Shown piece by piece: positions 39,975 to 50,959 of a stretch of DNA of 64,000 nt; within the stretch, counting starts at the first letter, position 1, and each line of letters opens with the position of its first letter. Under the pieces are notes generated by a model that saw only the letters and a list, made by a program, of their open reading frames with translations, did no database searches and had not been told where the DNA came from. The translations under genes were made by a program, and so were the position numbers. Origin of the DNA: Xanthomonas fragariae. Its GTDB lineage: Bacteria; Pseudomonadota; Gammaproteobacteria; Xanthomonadales; Xanthomonadaceae. The stretch lies in assembly GCF_900183975.1 (NCBI RefSeq), contig NZ_LT853882.1, forward strand, positions 2,287,501 to 2,351,500, in the 5' to 3' direction.

Positions 39975-40382
39975 ATGAGCAATCTTCCCATCTTCGATGT
40001 GGCTGGCTCGGCGCTGCATGCGCAGTCGGTGCGCCTGAGCACGATCGCTTCCAATCTGGCCAATGCGGATTCTGTCGCGGGCTCGGCCGAGGCGACGTAC
40101 AAGCCGATCGAGCCGATCTTCCAGGCCCAGCAGAACCGTCAGGACCCCAGCCTGACCTCGGTGAACGTCAAGGAGATCACCACCACCAATGCGCCACCGA
40201 TCCGTCGCTACGAGCCCGGCCATCCGCTGGCCGATGCCGATGGCTACGTGTTCTCGCCCGACGTGGACCCGGTCTCGCAGATGGTCAACATGATTTCCGC
40301 CTCGCGCAATTACCAGGCAGGCGTGGAAATGCTTAATACCGCCAAAGAACTGGCGCTCGCGACTCTGACCATGGGTCGCTGA
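39975..40382 (+). CDS. flgC: Flagellar proximal rod protein FlgC
   Basis: The 135-residue protein has the rod motif SALHAQSVRLSTIASNLANAD near the N-terminus and the C-terminal DPVSQMVNMISASRNYQAGVE segment typical of FlgC. It begins three bases after flgB, so the two are translated from one transcript. Confidence 0.96.
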   Translation: MSNLPIFDVAGSALHAQSVRLSTIASNLANADSVAGSAEATYKPIEPIFQAQQNRQDPSLTSVNVKEITTTNAPPIRRYEPGHPLADADGYVFSPDVDPVSQMVNMISASRNYQAGVEMLNTAKELALATLTMGR

Positions 40383-40422
40383 CCCGTTTTAGCTGACCCT
40401 TAAACCTTACGGACTATTCCAG

Positions 40423-41088
40423 ATGAGCACAATCGGCAGTGACCTTTACACCAGCCTTGGGCTGACCACCAGCAGCACCGTTGCCAAGAAAGAAGAGGCG
40501 CTCGGCCAGGCCGACTTCCTCAAGTTGATGACCGAACAGCTGCAGCACCAGGACCCGCTCAAACCGATGGAAAACAGCGCATTTCTAGGGCAGTTGGCGC
40601 AGTTCTCCACCGTCCAGGGCATTGGCGACCTCAATACCAAGTTCAGCAGTTTCTCCGCATCGCAGAACAGCGATCAGGTGCTGAAGGGCGCTTCGCTGGT
40701 CGGGCACAACGTGTTGGTGCCGTCGGCGCAGGTGGCCATCGATGCCACTGGCTCGGCCAATGGTGTGGTCGCCGCGACCTCGGCCGGCACCGTCAACTTC
40801 GAAATCACCGATGCAAATGGCACATTCGTCAAACAGCTCAGCGTGCCGGCCAGCGCCGCCGGTGAGGTGGCGTTTGCCTGGGATGGCACCGATGCCAATG
40901 GCAACCGCATGGTGGCCGGCAAATACGGCGTCACCGCTACCCAGACCGACACCGCCGGTGACAAGAGCAAACTACCCACCTATGTCGACGCACCGGTGGA
41001 CAGCGTCACGATCGGCTCCGACGGCTTGTATCTCAACCTGATCGGGCTAGGCACTTCCCCTCTCGCCAACGTGCTCCGCGTCAGCTGA
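40423..41088 (+). CDS. flgD: Flagellar hook assembly scaffold FlgD
   Basis: The 221-residue protein has the FlgD N-terminal segment QADFLKLMTEQLQHQDPLKPM and the C-terminal FlgD Ig-like domain (VAFAWDGTDANGNRMVAGKYGV). FlgD caps the growing hook. It lies 40 bases after flgC. Confidence 0.95.
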   Translation: MSTIGSDLYTSLGLTTSSTVAKKEEALGQADFLKLMTEQLQHQDPLKPMENSAFLGQLAQFSTVQGIGDLNTKFSSFSASQNSDQVLKGASLVGHNVLVPSAQVAIDATGSANGVVAATSAGTVNFEITDANGTFVKQLSVPASAAGEVAFAWDGTDANGNRMVAGKYGVTATQTDTAGDKSKLPTYVDAPVDSVTIGSDGLYLNLIGLGTSPLANVLRVS

Positions 41089-41119
41089 GCCGGCAACCGA
41101 TACTTAAAGGAATTTATCC

Positions 41120-42343
41120 ATGGCTTTCAATACCTCGTTGTCCGGCATCAACGCAGCCAATGCCGATCTGAACGTAACTTCCAACAACATCGCCAACGTC
41201 AACACGACCGGCTTCAAGGAATCGCGCGCCGAGTTTGCCGACATGTTCCAGAGCACCAGCTACGGACTGTCGCGCAATGCGGTGGGTTCGGGCGTGCGCG
41301 TCAGCAACGTGGCGCAGCAGTTCTCGCAAGGCAATATCGACCCGACCGGGCGCAGCTTGGATCTGGCGGTTTCCGGTGAAGGCTTCTTCACCGTAGCGTC
41401 CAACGGCGCCAAAATGTACACCCGCGCCGGCAACTTCCAGACCGACGCCAACGGCTATGTGATCAACCCGGAGGGCGCTCGCCTGCAGGTGTTCGCGCCT
41501 AACACGAGCGGTAACGGTTTCGACGTCGGCCGCCTGTCGGACCTGCAGTTGCTGACCACCGACAGCCCGCCCAAGTCGACCTCCACGGTCAACCTGGCCT
41601 TTACCTTGCCCGGTAATGCCACCGCTCCGACAGTGAGCCCGTTCGACCCGGCCGACGACAAGAGCTACAGCCATTCCACCGGCGGCATCAACGTCTACGA
41701 TTCGCTGGGGGTTAGCCACGTGCAGACTTCCTACTTCGTCAAGACCGCCAACCCGAACGAGTGGCAGGTGCATAACTATGTGGACGGCACCGCGGTTGGT
41801 GCCCCGACCGTGATGCAATTCTCCGACACCGGCGCGCTGACGACCCCTGCCAACGGCATCATCGCGATGGACCCATTCACCCCGAGCACAGGTGCCGGTG
41901 TGCTGAGCATGCAGCTTAACGTCAGCGGCTCGACCCAGTACGGCGAAGCCTTTGCGCTGCGTGACACCCGCCAGGACGGTTACGCCAGCGGCAAGCTCAA
42001 CGAGATCAGCATCGACACCGGTGGAGTGGTGTTCGCGCGCTACTCCAACGGCGCCGACAAGCCGCTGGGCCAGGTCGCACTGAGCAGCTTCGTCAACCCG
42101 CAGGGTCTACAGTCGCAGGGCAACAATATGTGGGCCGAAAGCTACACCTCCGGCGCCGCCCGCACCGGCGCACCGGACACCTCGGACCTGGGCCAGATCG
42201 AATCCGGCTCGCTGGAAGCGTCCACGGTGGATCTGACCGAACAGCTGGTGAACATGATCGTGGCCCAGCGCAACTTCCAGGCCAACTCGCAGATGATCTC
42301 GACCCAGGACCAGGTCACCCAGACGATCATCAATATTCGTTAA
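41120..42343 (+). CDS. flgE: Flagellar hook protein FlgE
   Basis: The 407-residue protein starts MAFNTSLSGINAANADLN, has the rod/hook motif NVTSNNIANVNTTGFKESRAEF, a central hook domain and the C-terminal LVNMIVAQRNFQANSQMI helix. It follows flgD by 31 bases with an AAAGGAA site before the ATG. Confidence 0.96.
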   Translation: MAFNTSLSGINAANADLNVTSNNIANVNTTGFKESRAEFADMFQSTSYGLSRNAVGSGVRVSNVAQQFSQGNIDPTGRSLDLAVSGEGFFTVASNGAKMYTRAGNFQTDANGYVINPEGARLQVFAPNTSGNGFDVGRLSDLQLLTTDSPPKSTSTVNLAFTLPGNATAPTVSPFDPADDKSYSHSTGGINVYDSLGVSHVQTSYFVKTANPNEWQVHNYVDGTAVGAPTVMQFSDTGALTTPANGIIAMDPFTPSTGAGVLSMQLNVSGSTQYGEAFALRDTRQDGYASGKLNEISIDTGGVVFARYSNGADKPLGQVALSSFVNPQGLQSQGNNMWAESYTSGAARTGAPDTSDLGQIESGSLEASTVDLTEQLVNMIVAQRNFQANSQMISTQDQVTQTIINIR

Positions 42344-42475
42344 GAACCGGGATGGGTGATTCGGGATCAGGGATTGGCAAGAGCCAGTACTCCGTCAAAT
42401 GGAGACCGGCCCTGCTGATCTCTCCGCTAACAGCAACCCCGTTTTTACAACTCCCCAATCCCGACTTCCAAATCC
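42344..42475. repeat. Intergenic GGGATTGG-rich repeat element, copy 4
   Basis: The flgE-flgF gap starts with CCGGGATGGGTGATTCGGGA and AGGGATTGGCAAGAGC and ends with CTCCCCAATCCCGACTTCC. It lies inside the flg operon, so it is probably transcribed and could fold into a hairpin. Confidence 0.6.
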
Positions 42476-42484
42476 TGGTGCCTA

Positions 42485-43240
42485 ATGGACAAAGCTCTCT
42501 ACGTCGCGATGACCGGCGCCCGCGCCTCCCTGCAGGCGCAGGGCACCGTGTCGCACAATCTCGCCAACGTCGATACGGTGGGGTTCAAGGCTGCGCTGGC
42601 CAACACCGAAGCGTTCAAGATCCAGGGCAAGGGGTATCCATCGCGGATCGATGCGCTGCATGTGGACCAGGGTTTCGATCGCAGCCAGGGCCATCAGAAG
42701 GTGACCGGCAACCCGCTGGACGTGTCGCTGCAGCAGGACCGTTGGTTGTCTGTACAGGCGCCCGATGGCAGCGAGGCCTACACCCGCAATGGCGAGCTGG
42801 CGCTGACTGCCAATGGCCAGCTGGTCACCGCCAATGGCCACGCGGTGCTGGATGAAGGCGGCAACCCGATGACGATCCCGCCGCACCAGGCGATGGAGAT
42901 CGGCAGCGACGGTAGTATCTCGATCATTCCGCAGGGTGAAGGCCCGCAGACCATGGCCATCGTCGGCAAGATGAAGGTGGTGGATGCCCCCGCCGACCGT
43001 TTGACGCGGCGTCCGGACGGATTGATGCGCAATAGCAGCACCGACCCGGCGCAGGCGTTTCAGGTCGCCACCGGCAAGACCATCAACAGCGGCATGCTGG
43101 AAGGCAGCAACGTGGACGCCGCTGGTGCGCTGGTGGAGATGATCCAGCTGCAGCGGCAGTTCGAAATGCAGGTCAAGATCATCAAGAACGGCGACGAAAA
43201 CGCGCAGTCGGCCAATTCGCTGTTGCGTGTCAGTGGCTAA
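42485..43240 (+). CDS. flgF: Flagellar proximal rod protein FlgF
   Basis: The 251-residue protein starts MDKALYVAMTGARASLQAQG with the SHNLANVDTVGFKAA rod motif and ends with the GALVEMIQLQRQFEMQVK helix. Length and context match FlgF. The repeat element upstream separates it from flgE. Confidence 0.95.
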   Translation: MDKALYVAMTGARASLQAQGTVSHNLANVDTVGFKAALANTEAFKIQGKGYPSRIDALHVDQGFDRSQGHQKVTGNPLDVSLQQDRWLSVQAPDGSEAYTRNGELALTANGQLVTANGHAVLDEGGNPMTIPPHQAMEIGSDGSISIIPQGEGPQTMAIVGKMKVVDAPADRLTRRPDGLMRNSSTDPAQAFQVATGKTINSGMLEGSNVDAAGALVEMIQLQRQFEMQVKIIKNGDENAQSANSLLRVSG

Positions 43241-43521
43241 CAACAGCCAGCCGGCTCCTGCGCGGTTAGCGGTTCCGGCATAGCGGATAGCGCTGCGGAC
43301 GATGCCGTGCGCCTGCCGCGTATTTGCAATTGGGTTTTTTGATCTCCCGGCCTATTGCGTAGGCGCGATGCCGCCTCGCGCCTCGAAACACGTTAGACAC
43401 GGCCGCGACTGAAGCAAGCATGCCCTTTTGCGTGCGCGAAGCTGGCGGTCGAGTCTGCAGGGACAACGGCGGTGCTTATCTATCGGTCGTGGCCAACGCC
43501 TGCACCGACCAGAATCGCATG

Positions 43522-43557
43522 TTTCCACATGCACGCGAATTTCCACGTGCACGCGAA
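43522..43557. repeat. Tandem duplication, two 18-bp units
   Basis: TTTCCACATGCACGCGAA is followed directly by TTTCCACGTGCACGCGAA, with one mismatch. Confidence 0.85.
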
Positions 43558-43651
43558 GCTGTCCGCATGGCGCTCGCCACGCTGTCTGCCTGGCCAACAC
43601 ACACCGTTGCGCGTGATCCCAGGCACGGGCGACAAAATTCCGTCGCAGCTT

Positions 43652-43667
43652 TGGCACAGCACGTGCA
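43652..43667 (+). promoter_or_regulatory. Probable sigma-54 promoter of the flgG operon
   Basis: TGGCAC-AGCAC-GTGCA has the exact GG/GC spacing of the consensus with one mismatch in the -12 box, 52 bases before flgG. It would give flgGHIJKL its own FleQ/RpoN2-dependent start. Confidence 0.6.
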
Positions 43668-43719
43668 TATACCCAGCCGTGCCCGGAACATATTCCCGGG
43701 TCTAACGAGGAATCGGGTC

Positions 43720-44505
43720 ATGAATCAGGCTTTGTGGGTCGCCAAAACCGGACTGGATGCGCAGCAGACGCGCATGTCGGTCATTTCCAACAACCTGGCC
43801 AATACCAACACCACCGGCTTCAAGCGCGATCGTGCTGCTTTCGAAGACCTGTTGTATCAACAAGTGCGTGCGCCCGGCGGTTCGACATCGGCGCAGACGC
43901 AGCTGCCGACCGGCCTGCAGCTGGGTACCGGCGTGCGCGTGGTGTCCACCTTCAAGGGCTTCGATCAGGGTAGCCAGCAGCAGACCGGCCGCGCGCTCGA
44001 CGTGATGGTCAACGGCCGCGGTTTCTTTGAAGTGCAGATGCCCGACGGCACCTCCGCCTACACCCGCGACGGCACGTTCCAGATCAATGCGCAGGGCGAG
44101 CTGGTCACCAACAGCGGCTACCCACTGCAGCCGGGCATCCAGGTGCCGGAAGGTGCGCAGTCGCTGACTATCGGCAACGACGGCACCATCAGCGTAACGC
44201 TGGCCGGCCAGTCCGCCGCGCAGGAAATCGGTGCGTTGACGCTGACCGACTTCATCAATCCCTCGGGCCTGCAATCCAAGGGCGAAAACCTGTTCGTCGA
44301 AACCACCGCCTCTGGCCCCGCGCAGAACGGCACCCCTGGCCTCAATGGTCTGGGCAGTACCGTGCAGGGCGCGCTTGAAGGCAGCAACGTCAATACGGTG
44401 GAAGAACTGGTGAGCATGATCGAGACGCAGCGCGCCTACGAAATGAATGCCAAGGCCATTTCCACCACCGACTCGATGCTCGGTTATTTGAACAACAACG
44501 TCTGA
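43720..44505 (+). CDS. flgG: Flagellar distal rod protein FlgG
   Basis: The ATG at 43720 gives 261 residues starting MNQALWVAKTGLDAQQTRM, with the ISNNLANTNTTGFKRDRAAFEDLLYQ motif (FlgG-specific) and the C-terminal EELVSMIETQRAYEMNAKAI helix. It forms the distal rod. Confidence 0.96.
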   Translation: MNQALWVAKTGLDAQQTRMSVISNNLANTNTTGFKRDRAAFEDLLYQQVRAPGGSTSAQTQLPTGLQLGTGVRVVSTFKGFDQGSQQQTGRALDVMVNGRGFFEVQMPDGTSAYTRDGTFQINAQGELVTNSGYPLQPGIQVPEGAQSLTIGNDGTISVTLAGQSAAQEIGALTLTDFINPSGLQSKGENLFVETTASGPAQNGTPGLNGLGSTVQGALEGSNVNTVEELVSMIETQRAYEMNAKAISTTDSMLGYLNNNV

Positions 44506-44543
44506 TCGGCTTGCCGGTCGCTGCCCTCCCAGGAATCCACGCC

Positions 44544-46365
<1,822 letters not shown>

Positions 46366-46366
46366 C

Positions 46367-47551
46367 ATGCGTATCGCAGCCTCGCCCATTGATCTCAATC
46401 CGAGCACCAAGGCCGATCCCGCAAAGATCGACAAGGTGTCACGTCAGCTCGAAGGACAGTTCGCTCAGATGCTGGTCAAGAGCATGCGCGATGCAAGCTC
46501 CGGGGACCCGATGTTTCCTGGCGAAAACCAGATGTTCCGCGAGATGTACGACCAGCAGATGGCCAAGGCATTGACCGAAGGCAAGGGTCTGGGCCTGTCG
46601 GCGATGATCTCCAAGCAGCTGAGCGGCGATACCGGCGGCCCGGCGTTGAACACCTCGCTGAGCACCGCCGATGCCGCCAAGGCCTATTCGCTGGTGGCTG
46701 GCCGGCGCGATGCATCGTTGCCGCTGCCCGCCCGCGACGGCGCGGCGACCGGCATCGGTGCGAGCACCGGCACGGGCAGTGGAACCGGTGCAGGCAGCCT
46801 GAGCGGCATCGGCATCGGCGTGAGCCAGGTGCTGGATTTGATCGCCGGGCGTACCGGTGGCAGCGACTCCGGCAGCGACGATGCGGCCGCGCCGAGCTGG
46901 CCGGCGGCCAACGACCGCTGGAGCGATGTGGCCGCCAGCGATGTCGCCGATGCCAATGCCGCGGTCAATGCGAGCGCCGCCAGCAGTGCTGCCGCCAGTC
47001 TGGGCGAAAGCACCCCGGAGGGCTTCGTCGCCAAGATCTGGACGCATGCGCAGAAAGCTGCGCGCGAACTGGGCGTGGATCCGCGGGCGCTGGTGGCACA
47101 GGCCGCGCTGGAAACCGGCTGGGGCCGGCGTGGCATCGGTAATGGCGGCGATTCCAACAACCTGTTCGGCATCAAGGCCACTGGCTGGAGTGGCGACAAG
47201 GTCACCACCGGCACCCACGAATACGTCAATGGCGTCAAAGTCACCGAAACCGCAGATTTCCGCGCTTACGGCTCGGCCGAAGCGAGCTTTGCCGACTACG
47301 TGCGGCTGCTGAAGAACAACAGTCGCTACCAGCCCGCACTGCAGGCCGGCACCGATATCAAGGGTTTTGCACGCGGCTTGCAACAGGCCGGGTACGCCAC
47401 CGATCCGGGCTACGCAGCCAAGATCGCGGCGATCGCCAACGGTCCGACCATCGACCGTGCGGTCGCCGCAATTGGCAACGCGGCGGCGGACCTGTCCAAC
47501 CGCTATGCCAGCAACGCCGGGCCCGCCGGGCTTGGCACCATCCGTCGTTGA
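46367..47551 (+). CDS. flgJ: Flagellar rod cap and muramidase FlgJ
   Basis: The 394-residue protein has the N-terminal rod-cap domain (QLEGQFAQMLVKSMRDAS) and a C-terminal glucosaminidase domain with the catalytic glutamate in AALETGWG. Between them is a long Gly/Ser/Ala-rich linker (about residues 120-220), which makes it longer than the 310-residue enteric FlgJ. It opens the cell wall for the rod. Confidence 0.94.
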   Translation: MRIAASPIDLNPSTKADPAKIDKVSRQLEGQFAQMLVKSMRDASSGDPMFPGENQMFREMYDQQMAKALTEGKGLGLSAMISKQLSGDTGGPALNTSLSTADAAKAYSLVAGRRDASLPLPARDGAATGIGASTGTGSGTGAGSLSGIGIGVSQVLDLIAGRTGGSDSGSDDAAAPSWPAANDRWSDVAASDVADANAAVNASAASSAAASLGESTPEGFVAKIWTHAQKAARELGVDPRALVAQAALETGWGRRGIGNGGDSNNLFGIKATGWSGDKVTTGTHEYVNGVKVTETADFRAYGSAEASFADYVRLLKNNSRYQPALQAGTDIKGFARGLQQAGYATDPGYAAKIAAIANGPTIDRAVAAIGNAAADLSNRYASNAGPAGLGTIRR

Positions 47552-47562
47552 GGTAAACGCCC

Positions 47563-49437
47563 ATGTCCATCATGTCCACCGGGACCAGTGCGCTGATCGC
47601 CTTCCAACGGGCGTTGTCGACCGTTAGTCATAACGTCGCCAACATCAATACCGAAGGCTACAGCCGCCAGCGTGTGGAGTTCGCAACGCGCACGCCGACC
47701 GACATGGGCTACGGGTACGTGGGCAATGGCGCCAAGATCACTGACGTGAGCCGCGTGGCCGACCAGCTGGCCATCTCGCGTCTGCTCGACAGCGGCGGCG
47801 AACTATCGCGGCTGCAACAGTTGTCGTCGTTGTCCGATCGCGTGGACAGCCTGTACTCCAATACCGCCACCAGCGTGGCAGGGCTGTGGTCGAACTTCTT
47901 CGACTCCACCAGTGCGGTCTCGTCCAATGCCTCTTCCACCGCCGAGCGGCAGAGCATGCTCGACAGCGGCAACAGCCTGGCTACGCGTTTCAAGCAGCTC
48001 AACGGGCAAATGGACAGCCTGAGCAATGAGGTCAACAGCGGCTTGACCGGCTCGGTGGACGAGGTCAATCGCCTGACGCAACAGATCGCCAAGATCAACG
48101 GGACCATCGGCAACAATATCGACAACGCCGCGCCAGACCTGCTCGATCAACGCGATGCGCTGGTCTCCAAACTGGTCGGCTACACCGGTGGAACCGCTGT
48201 GATCCAGGACGGCGGCTTCATGAATGTTTTCACCGCTGGTGGCCAAGCGCTGGTGGTGGGTACCACTTCATCCAAGCTGACCACCGTTGCCGATCCGTAT
48301 CAGCCGACCAAGCTGCAGGTGGCGATGCAGACCCAAGGCCAGAATGTCAGCCTCAGTGCCAACTCGCTGGGCGGGCAGATCGGCGGCCTACTGGATTTCC
48401 GCACCAGCGTGCTCGAACCGACCCAGGCCGAACTCGGCCGTCTTGCCGTGGGCATGGCCAGCACCTTCAACGCAGGTCACAGCCAGGGTATGGACCTGTA
48501 TGGCGCGATGGGCGGCAATTTCTTCAATATCGACTCGCCCACCACCGCCGCCAACCCGAACAACACCGGCAGCGCGTCGCTGAGCGCAAGTTTCAGCAAC
48601 ATGTCTGCAGTGAACGGCCAGAACGTCACGCTCAGCTTCGACGGCGCCGCCTGGAAAGCCACCAACGCCAGCACCGGCTCCGCCGTGCCCATGACCGGCA
48701 CCGGCACTGCGGCCAATCCGCTGGTGCTCAATGGCGTCAGCATGGTGGTTGGCGGCACCCCGGCCAGCGGCGACAAGTTCCTGTTGCAGCCCACCGCCGG
48801 GCTGGCTGGTACCTTGTCGGTGGCGATCACCGACCCCTCGCGCATCGCCGCCGCCACCCCGGTCAAGGCCACCGCCACGGTCGCCAACCTGGGCACCGGG
48901 AAGATCAGCGACGTCAAAGTGACCAATGCGCAGAATCCCGCGCTGCTGACGCCGGCGTCGGTGGAGTTCATCGACGCCAACCAATACACCATCGATGGAA
49001 CCGGCCCGTTTACTTACACCGCCGGCCAGACTATCAGCGCCAACGGCTGGAGCTTTGCGCTGGATGGCGCGCCCAAGGCCGGCGACACCTTTGGCGTCGG
49101 CCCGATGGGTGCCGGCTCCAGCGACAACGGCAATGTCAAGTTACTGGCCAAGGTCGAAGACGCCAAGGCGCTCAACGGCGGCACCGTCACGCTTAACGGC
49201 GCGTTGTCGGGCCTGACCACCTCGGTCGGCTCGGCTGCGCGTGCGGCCAATTATTCGGCCGATGCGCAGAAGGTCATCAACGACCAGGCACAGGCCAGCC
49301 GCGATTCGATTTCCGGCGTCAACCTCGATGAGGAAGCCGCCAACATGCTGAAACTGCAGCAGGCCTATCAAGCCGCCGCGCAGATGATTTCCACCGCCGA
49401 CACCATCTTCCAAGCCATCCTGGGCGCCGTACGCTGA
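47563..49437 (+). CDS. flgK: Flagellar hook-filament junction protein FlgK
   Basis: The 624-residue protein starts MSIMSTGTSALIAFQRAL with SHNVANINTEGYSRQRVEF and ends with the D0 helix NLDEEAANMLKLQQAYQAAA. ATG 47572 is a close alternative start. FlgK and FlgL join hook and filament; FlgN is the chaperone. The stop overlaps the flgL start by one base. Confidence 0.95.
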   Translation: MSIMSTGTSALIAFQRALSTVSHNVANINTEGYSRQRVEFATRTPTDMGYGYVGNGAKITDVSRVADQLAISRLLDSGGELSRLQQLSSLSDRVDSLYSNTATSVAGLWSNFFDSTSAVSSNASSTAERQSMLDSGNSLATRFKQLNGQMDSLSNEVNSGLTGSVDEVNRLTQQIAKINGTIGNNIDNAAPDLLDQRDALVSKLVGYTGGTAVIQDGGFMNVFTAGGQALVVGTTSSKLTTVADPYQPTKLQVAMQTQGQNVSLSANSLGGQIGGLLDFRTSVLEPTQAELGRLAVGMASTFNAGHSQGMDLYGAMGGNFFNIDSPTTAANPNNTGSASLSASFSNMSAVNGQNVTLSFDGAAWKATNASTGSAVPMTGTGTAANPLVLNGVSMVVGGTPASGDKFLLQPTAGLAGTLSVAITDPSRIAAATPVKATATVANLGTGKISDVKVTNAQNPALLTPASVEFIDANQYTIDGTGPFTYTAGQTISANGWSFALDGAPKAGDTFGVGPMGAGSSDNGNVKLLAKVEDAKALNGGTVTLNGALSGLTTSVGSAARAANYSADAQKVINDQAQASRDSISGVNLDEEAANMLKLQQAYQAAAQMISTADTIFQAILGAVR

Positions 49438-50642
49438 TGACCGACCGTATCTCCACCAGCATGATGTACAGCCAGTCGGTGTCGTCGATGACGGCCAAGC
49501 AGTCGCGGCTGAACCAACTCGAAGCCCACCTCGCCAGCGGGCAGCGCCTGGTCACCGCCAAGGACGACCCGGTCGCCGCCGGCACCGCCCTCGGTCTGGA
49601 TCGCGCCCTGGCTGCGATCACCCAGTTTGGCGAAAATGCCAACAACGTAAAGAACCGGCTCGGCCTGCAGGAAACCGTGCTGGCGCAGGCCGGCGACGCC
49701 ATGACGCGCGTCAACGAGTTGGCGATTCAGGCCAACAGCTCGGCGCTGGCGCCCAGCGACCGCAAGGCGATCGCCTCGGAACTGACCGCACTGCGCGACA
49801 GCATGGTGAGCCTGGCCAACAGTACAGACGGCACCGGGCGCTACCTGTTCGGCGGCGCCGCCGACGGCAGCGCGCCGTTCATCAAGAGCAATGGCGGCGT
49901 CACCTACAACGGCGACCAGACCCAGAAGCAGGTTGAAGTGGCGCCGGACACCTTTGTCAGCGACACCCTGCCCGGCAGCGAAATCTTCATGCGCATCCGT
50001 ACCGGCGACGGCAGCTTGGATGCGCTCGCAAATGGCGCCAATACCGGCACCGGGCTGCTGCTGGATTTCAGCCGCGATTCCAGTACCGGCAGCTGGAATG
50101 GCAGCAGCTACAGCGTGCAGTTCACCGCCGCCAACACCTACGAGGTGCGCGACAGTGCCAATGCGGTAGTCAGCACCGGCACTTACAAAGATGGCGAAGA
50201 CATCAACGCGGCCGGCGTGCGCATGCGCATCAGCGGCGCGCCTGCGGTGGGCGACAGTTTCCAGATCGGTGCTTCCGGGACCAAGGACGTGTTCTCCACC
50301 ATCGACGACCTGGTCGGCGCGCTCAACGCCGACACGCTGACCCCGCCGCAGAAGGCGGCGATGATCAACACGCTGCAGACTTCGATGCGAGACATTGCGC
50401 AGGCTTCGTCGAAGGTGATCGATGCGCGCGCTTCGGGCGGTGCGCAGTTGTCGGCCATTGACAACGTCAACGCGCTGCTCGAATCCAACGAAGTCACGCT
50501 CAAGACCACCTTGTCGTCGATCCGCGATCTGGACTACGCCGCGGCAATTGGGCAGTACCAACTCGAAAAAGCCTCGTTGCAGGCCGCTCAAACGATTTTT
50601 CAGCAGATGCAGTCGTTGTCGTTGTTCGACCTGATCCGCTGA
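49437..50642 (+). CDS. flgL: Flagellar hook-filament junction protein FlgL
   Basis: The 401-residue flagellin-like protein has the N-terminal D0/D1 helices (RISTSMMYSQSVSSMTAKQSR and LEAHLASGQRLVTAKDDPVA) and a C-terminal flagellin helix. It overlaps flgK as TGATG and ends the flgGHIJKL series. Confidence 0.94.
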   Translation: MTDRISTSMMYSQSVSSMTAKQSRLNQLEAHLASGQRLVTAKDDPVAAGTALGLDRALAAITQFGENANNVKNRLGLQETVLAQAGDAMTRVNELAIQANSSALAPSDRKAIASELTALRDSMVSLANSTDGTGRYLFGGAADGSAPFIKSNGGVTYNGDQTQKQVEVAPDTFVSDTLPGSEIFMRIRTGDGSLDALANGANTGTGLLLDFSRDSSTGSWNGSSYSVQFTAANTYEVRDSANAVVSTGTYKDGEDINAAGVRMRISGAPAVGDSFQIGASGTKDVFSTIDDLVGALNADTLTPPQKAAMINTLQTSMRDIAQASSKVIDARASGGAQLSAIDNVNALLESNEVTLKTTLSSIRDLDYAAAIGQYQLEKASLQAAQTIFQQMQSLSLFDLIR

Positions 50643-50959
50643 TTTGCAGCAGAAAACCAGCGTTTTGTCCGCTCCTGCGCGTGCGCACCTGCGCAGACAG
50701 ACAGATTTTGTTTTTAGAAAATTATACAGGTGCTAAAGATCTATGGGGTGCTGCCGAATTAAACCGGACCCCTTGATACACAACGTTTCCGTATTTCGTC
50801 CCGATGCAGAAAAACAGAAAAAAATACTGGATTTCGCTAAAGGTTCCCGACGCAACGCCGTTATTTATCTCAGCAGCGGCAACGGCCAACTTGATGGCCC
50901 CCCTGCGGAGGCTCCAGGCAAGTCCCCCTTGCCGGAAAAATCGCTCAGGAGAGATCAAA
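50643..50959 (+). other. flgL-fliC intergenic region
   Basis: This 317-base region holds the sigma-28 promoter of fliC (50734-50760) and a transcribed leader of about 190 bases before the flagellin start. The in-frame ATG at 50804 lies within that leader and is not used by the flagellin family. No other gene is seen. Confidence 0.7.
50734..50760 (+). promoter_or_regulatory. Sigma-28 (FliA) promoter of fliC
   Basis: TAAA (50734-50737), 15 bases and GCCGAATT (50753-50760) match the FliA consensus with two mismatches at the 3' end of the -10 box. It lies about 200 bases before fliC. Confidence 0.8.

Larger units (their letters stand above)
43241..43719 (+). other. Long flgF-flgG gap
   Basis: This 479-base gap inside an otherwise tight gene series has no supported gene. 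It holds an 18-bp tandem duplication (43522-43557) and a sigma-54-like site (43652-43667). The in-frame extension of flgG to 43420 is not supported because the protein family starts at 43720. Confidence 0.6.

Noticed and set aside
49368..50591. 407-codon minus-strand frame over flgL
   Set aside because: Shadow of flgL, which has clear flagellin-type ends.
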